Assembly (NCBI GenBank): GCA_001516055.1 | Contig: LOEZ01000020.1 | Location: 1-64,000, forward strand | From: Gracilibacter sp. BRH_c7a | Lineage (GTDB): Bacteria; Bacillota; Desulfitobacteriia; Desulfitobacteriales; Syntrophobotulaceae | Direction of reading: 5' to 3' | Length of the DNA: 64,000 bases | In this document: piece after piece, positions 60,438-64,000 of the stretch | Position numbering within the stretch: the stretch's first letter is position 1 | Layout: every line of letters begins with the position of its first letter | The notes under the pieces: generated by a model | Seen by the model: only the letters and a program-made list of their open reading frames with translations | What the model was told of the DNA's origin: nothing | The model's database searches: none | Made by a program: the position numbers and the translations under genes

Positions 60438-61379
60438 ATGATGCGTTCATTGTATTCAGCCATTACAGGCTTGAAAAATCATCAGATAAGTATGGATGTT
60501 ATAGGTAATAATATTGCTAATGTTAATACAGGAGGATACAAAAGAGAAAGAACTAGTTTTGCTACAATGCTGGGACAGTCTATTCGGGGGGCATCTGCTC
60601 CTGACGAAGCCAATGATCCGCCTGCCTTCGGTGGAACGAACGGAATCATGGTTGGACTGGGAAGCACCTTAGGTTCTGTGGACAAAGTAATGACTCAGGG
60701 TAGTTCTCAGTATACTGGTAAAGATACGGATATGATGATTCAAGGGCCGGGGATGTTCGTTCTAAATCTTGCTGGCAACACTGTTTTCACAAGAACCGGA
60801 AACTTTGGCTTTGACAAAGAAGGTAATCTGGTTGATCCTTCTACAGGGGCCTTGGTTCAAGGGTATGAATCGGAGTACGATACAGTTGAAGATGCGTGGG
60901 CTTGGTCTGCTACGACGGGGAATATTTCCTATAAATTAGGTGATCCCCATCCTCTTGATGTTGTTGGAACTGATGATGAGATTTCTGATGATGGTAATAA
61001 TTATGATGACTTTCAACTCACAAGTTTCAGTATTGACCAGAGCGGAATAGTGACAGGTGTATATAGTGATGGGATTTCCTCAACAACCGCACCGATGTTC
61101 CAAATAGCCATTGCCAAGTTTGCTAATGATGCTGGCTTGACTTCCAGAGGTAATAACTTTTTTGTAGAAAGCAATAACTCTGGTGTGCCAGTTATTGGTG
61201 GAGCAGGTGAAGACGGCAGGGGCAACATTGTACCTAATACTATCGAGATGTCCAATGTTGACCTGTCTCAGGAATTTACAGATATGATTGTTACCCAACG
61301 TGGTTTCCAGGCCAATTCCAGGGTAATCACCGTTTCTGACACGATCTTACAAGAACTGATTGACCTCAAACGTAACTAA
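60438..61379 (+). CDS. flgE: Flagellar hook protein FlgE
   Basis: A 313-residue hook subunit. Rod/hook N-terminus MDVIGNNIANVNTGGYKRER and C-terminus SQEFTDMIVTQRGFQANSRV are typical. It follows flgD, as expected for hook and hook cap. It is shorter than enteric FlgE, with a DxDxD-rich loop TDDEISDDGNNYDDFQ near residue 175. Confidence 0.92.
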   Translation: MMRSLYSAITGLKNHQISMDVIGNNIANVNTGGYKRERTSFATMLGQSIRGASAPDEANDPPAFGGTNGIMVGLGSTLGSVDKVMTQGSSQYTGKDTDMMIQGPGMFVLNLAGNTVFTRTGNFGFDKEGNLVDPSTGALVQGYESEYDTVEDAWAWSATTGNISYKLGDPHPLDVVGTDDEISDDGNNYDDFQLTSFSIDQSGIVTGVYSDGISSTTAPMFQIAIAKFANDAGLTSRGNNFFVESNNSGVPVIGGAGEDGRGNIVPNTIEMSNVDLSQEFTDMIVTQRGFQANSRVITVSDTILQELIDLKRN

Positions 61380-61473
61380 TCAGATAAGTTTTTAAGATAA
61401 ATAATGTCAGAAAACGTAAATAAATGCAGGAATTTGAGTATCTGATAGAGAAAATAACTAAGGAGTTTTGCGC

Positions 61474-62247
61474 ATGAAGGTCTCATCTGAATATCTCCAA
61501 ACTCTTCAGAATCGGATTGAAATAATTGGTAATAATATTGCGAATGTTAATACCCCGGGATTCAAAGAGGGATTGCTTTTTATCGAAGAAACTTATGATG
61601 CCCAGGAAAGAAGTAATACCAAAGCTTTCTTTGGCGGCGTCGTTCCCGGAAATGAAGAGTTTCCTACATTAGAAAGCAATTTATATGTTGGTCAACGTAT
61701 TGACTTTAGGCAGGGACCATTAGTAGAAACTAATATGCCTCTTGATATGGCGATATTTGGAGAAGGTTTCTTTCAAGTCAAGACTCCGGATGAACAAATT
61801 GCCTATACAAGGGTAGGTTCATTTACAACAGATGAGCAAGGTAATCTAGTAACGAACAGTGGAATGCTGATAGAGCCTCATACTGTAATACCGACTAATG
61901 TATCTGACATAAGTGTTAAGACAGATGGTACTATCAAAGGGATTATTGATGAAGAAGTAGTTGACTTAGGTAAAATTTCACTCTTTAGGTTTGAGAATCC
62001 ACATGGCTTAGAACAAATAGGAAACAACCTTTTCCTTCCTACAGCGGCTACGGGCGAAGCGATAATGGGAGAGGCTGATTCAGAGGAATTCGGCACAATC
62101 AAGGGTGGAATGCTGGAAAGATCTAATACAGATATTGTAAATGCGATGACTAAACTGATTGAAGCTCAAAGAGCTTATCAGTTTGACTTAAGAGTTGCTA
62201 AAGATCAAGATGAAATGATGGTACAAGCTATACAAATGAGGGGATAA
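61474..62247 (+). CDS. Flagellar rod protein of the FlgF/FlgG family, copy 1
   Basis: A 257-residue distal rod protein. It has the motif IIGNNIANVNTPGFKEG, the middle MPLDMAIFGEGFFQVKTPDE and the end MTKLIEAQRAYQFDLRV. The usual opening MxRxLWTAASGM is replaced by MKVSSEYLQTLQN, so this copy is diverged. I chose the ATG at 61474, with AGGAG 8 nt upstream, over the TTG at 61468. Which of FlgF or FlgG it represents is not certain. Confidence 0.82.
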   Translation: MKVSSEYLQTLQNRIEIIGNNIANVNTPGFKEGLLFIEETYDAQERSNTKAFFGGVVPGNEEFPTLESNLYVGQRIDFRQGPLVETNMPLDMAIFGEGFFQVKTPDEQIAYTRVGSFTTDEQGNLVTNSGMLIEPHTVIPTNVSDISVKTDGTIKGIIDEEVVDLGKISLFRFENPHGLEQIGNNLFLPTAATGEAIMGEADSEEFGTIKGGMLERSNTDIVNAMTKLIEAQRAYQFDLRVAKDQDEMMVQAIQMRG

Positions 62248-62249
62248 GG

Positions 62250-62648
62250 ATGACCAATTGGCTGGATTCTAAAATATTCACGTTGCTGGAAGGTGGTCTG
62301 GACGGACTTAGTCTGCGTAACAAAGTTATGGCAGATAATATCGCTAATGTAGATACACCTAATTTTAAAAGAGCAGATGTGAACTTTGAGAAAGTACTTC
62401 AGGCCGCTCTAAAGGATAAGGATGCTGATATCCAACTCCAAAGAACATCATCCGTTCATTTTCCCGGGACAACAATCAACGGAAATTTTGTGGTGAAAGA
62501 TAATTCTACATCCTTTCGTAATGACGGGAATAATGTTGATATTGATTTGGAGATGACAAAGCTAGCTCAAAACTCTCTTCATTACAATGCGCTATCGGCT
62601 GCTTACACATCTCATATCAATATGTTACGACAAGTTATACAAAGCTAA
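62250..62648 (+). CDS. flgB: Flagellar basal-body rod protein FlgB
   Basis: A 132-residue proximal rod protein, MADNIANVDTPNFKRADVNF being the family signature, ending in LHYNALSAAYTSHINMLRQV. It is normally directly before flgC, but here lies 2 bp after a distal rod gene, far from flgC-fliE. Full length and intact. Confidence 0.93.
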   Translation: MTNWLDSKIFTLLEGGLDGLSLRNKVMADNIANVDTPNFKRADVNFEKVLQAALKDKDADIQLQRTSSVHFPGTTINGNFVVKDNSTSFRNDGNNVDIDLEMTKLAQNSLHYNALSAAYTSHINMLRQVIQS

Positions 62649-62672
62649 TAATTTTGACGGGCGGTGAGACAG

Positions 62673-63437
62673 GTGATTCGTGGTTTATATACATCTGCGT
62701 CTGGAATGATTCTGTGTAATCAACAAAGTGAAGTTATGGAAAAAAATATTGAAAATCTAAGAAATCCTGGTTATAGGCAGGCTAGTGAAAGAGTCACCTC
62801 ATTTCCGAGACAGCTTGTAAGCAGAATATCAGCAAATGCGCCCCAGAGTTCAGAAAAAGAGACCTTGGGGATAATGGGAACAGGAGTATACGCTGACAGA
62901 AAATATTATAGCCCGGAACCGGGGGATCTCCGCAAAACAGAGAACAATACAGATATTGCCTTGAATTCAGAAGGTTATTTTGTCATACAGACTATCGATG
63001 GGGAACGTTATACAAGAAATGGACATTTTCAACTCGATCCCTCAGGCAGACTAAGAACTGCAGGTGGTAATATGGTCTTAGGAGAAAATGGTCCAATAGG
63101 TCCTTTGCCTGAAAAATTTGAAGTAAGTCTTAACGGAACAATTCAGGATTCTGAGACCCATGAAATAATTGATAGGCTTAGAATTGCTGATATACCCCCC
63201 TTGGATCTTCAAAAGGAAGGAATTACTAATCTTTATAGCTCAGTCAATGAACCGTTAGAGGTTGATAGGGATTTGATAAGGATTCATCAAGGATACGTTG
63301 AAGAATCAAATGTAAATCTGGATGCCCAAATGGTGAAGATGCTCCAGGTATCAAGAGCTTACTCTGCTAATCAAAAAATGGTTCAAATTAATGACGCTTT
63401 ATTACAGAAAGCAGCTAATGAAATAGGGAAACTATAA
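62673..63437 (+). CDS. Flagellar rod protein of the FlgF/FlgG family, copy 2
   Basis: A 254-residue rod protein that opens MIRGLYTSASGM when the GTG at 62673 is used; this matches FlhO/FlhP-type rod proteins. GGTGAG lies 5 nt upstream. The GTG at 62664 would add three residues and has no site. The end, AQMVKMLQVSRAYSANQKMV, is the family hallmark. Three rod genes in series build rod parts next to hook genes. Confidence 0.85.
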   Translation: MIRGLYTSASGMILCNQQSEVMEKNIENLRNPGYRQASERVTSFPRQLVSRISANAPQSSEKETLGIMGTGVYADRKYYSPEPGDLRKTENNTDIALNSEGYFVIQTIDGERYTRNGHFQLDPSGRLRTAGGNMVLGENGPIGPLPEKFEVSLNGTIQDSETHEIIDRLRIADIPPLDLQKEGITNLYSSVNEPLEVDRDLIRIHQGYVEESNVNLDAQMVKMLQVSRAYSANQKMVQINDALLQKAANEIGKL

Positions 63438-63455
63438 GGTTTTCAGGAGGTAGAC

Positions 63456-63893
63456 ATGAGTTTACAAGCAGTAATTTTCTCCTTAGGCAATGAAGAATAC
63501 GGAATTCCTATAGAAGACGTGCAAGAAATAACTTCAATTAGTATGACCGAAATCCACCCGATACCTCAAGCTCCGGAATATATCAAGGGCCTTATTACGA
63601 TCAGAGGGGAAGCAATACCTTTAATTGATATGCACTGGCGTTTCGGGATTAAGTCGGAGGGAAACAATAGTTTTGCCATAATTGTTGGAATTAATGACAC
63701 ATTAGTAGGTCTGGCAGTCGATGAAGTTAAAGAAGTGAGGTTCCTGGATAATGTATCCCCCCCTCCTGCTTTGATTGCAACTCCTTTTATAGGGGGAATT
63801 GTAAATTTACCTGATAGAATAATTATCCAAATAATTCCCAAGTTGTTAATGGGAGAAAATGAGATAAACGATTTAAATAGCCTCCTGAGTTAG
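63456..63893 (+). CDS. cheW: Second CheW-type coupling protein
   Basis: A 145-residue adaptor: IPIEDVQEITSISMTEIHPI, IKGLITIRGEAIPLIDMHWR and a final hydrophobic RIIIQIIPKLL. It is more diverged from the cheW at 36873 and closes the rod gene cluster. It may serve a subset of receptors or a scaffold. GGAGGTAG precedes the ATG. Confidence 0.9.
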   Translation: MSLQAVIFSLGNEEYGIPIEDVQEITSISMTEIHPIPQAPEYIKGLITIRGEAIPLIDMHWRFGIKSEGNNSFAIIVGINDTLVGLAVDEVKEVRFLDNVSPPPALIATPFIGGIVNLPDRIIIQIIPKLLMGENEINDLNSLLS

Positions 63894-63945
63894 AAGGTAA
63901 TCATGAAGAGTTAATTAGCTAGGTGGTAAAGTTACATCTTAGGAC

Positions 63946-63974
63946 TTGACAAGCTTCTTGAGTTATTTTATCTT
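63946..63974 (+). promoter_or_regulatory. Sigma-A promoter for the next, unseen gene
   Basis: A perfect TTGACA (63946-63951) and TATCTT (63969-63974) are 17 bp apart. The gene that it serves would start beyond the window. Confidence 0.6.
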
Positions 63975-64000
63975 ATGTGAGTAATAGGCTAAAGTAGAAA

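Noticed and set aside
1-64000. CRISPR arrays, tRNA or rRNA genes, and intact transposases
   Set aside because: None was recognised on reading the window.

Overview
This window reads as chromosomal DNA of a low-GC, Gram-positive anaerobe of the class Clostridia. It looks like a motile Peptococcaceae/Desulfitobacteriaceae-type organism; that lineage is an inference. The evidence is an AT-rich sequence with AGGAGG-type ribosome binding sites and many GTG/TTG starts, the Bacillus/Clostridia flagellar gene order flgM-flgN-flgK-flgL-DUF6470-fliW-csrA-hag, FliY instead of a simple FliN, a Gram-positive LexA box, and a tripartite tricarboxylate transporter under a sigma-54 promoter.

Positions 1-9900 hold mixed housekeeping and accessory genes: the tail of a substrate-binding protein, a D-2-hydroxyacid dehydrogenase, the purine pair hpt-guaA, a small lipoprotein, a minus-strand cupin and two minus-strand ferritin-like proteins, an aconitase-family hydratase and a membrane diguanylate cyclase. 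Positions 9900-16760 form a coherent acid-utilisation locus: a PrpR-type sigma-54 activator, a consensus -24/-12 promoter with an array of TTGC repeats upstream, tctC-tctB-tctA, and a split UxaA/SuyAB-type lyase. Positions 16760-24320 hold an SOS-controlled DNA polymerase IV with a small partner, an ECF sigma factor with its membrane anti-sigma and a lipoprotein, a stand-alone cheR with a DUF327 gene, an M28 peptidase, and a 173-bp element with 13-bp terminal inverted repeats.

Positions 24489-63893 are an almost unbroken flagellar and chemotaxis island. Its order is: flagellin regulation and filament junction (flgM to csrA), flagellin (hag), flaG-fliD-fliS and a FliT-like gene; then a very long operon with cheA-cheW-cheB-flgC-fliE-fliF-fliG-fliH-fliI-fliJ-flbD-fliL-fliM-fliY-cheY-fliO-fliP-fliQ-fliR-flhB-flhA-flhF-flhG-PilZ-cheC-cheD-orf-sigD; then fliK-flgD-flgE, a rod gene, flgB, a second rod gene and a second cheW. 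The parts cover export gate, ATPase, basal body, C-ring, hook, cap, filament and signalling. No motA/motB or chemoreceptor genes are present.

The most informative non-coding signals are: a sigma-54 promoter with enhancer-like repeats before tctC; a LexA box inside the dinB promoter spacer; a flagellin leader with GGA-loop hairpins typical of CsrA targets; SigD-like promoter motifs with TAAA-N16-nnCGAwA geometry, one of which is threaded through the terminator after sigD; and mutually exclusive hairpins between tctA and the lyase genes. flgB is detached from flgC-fliE and sits between two rod genes at the distal end of the island.
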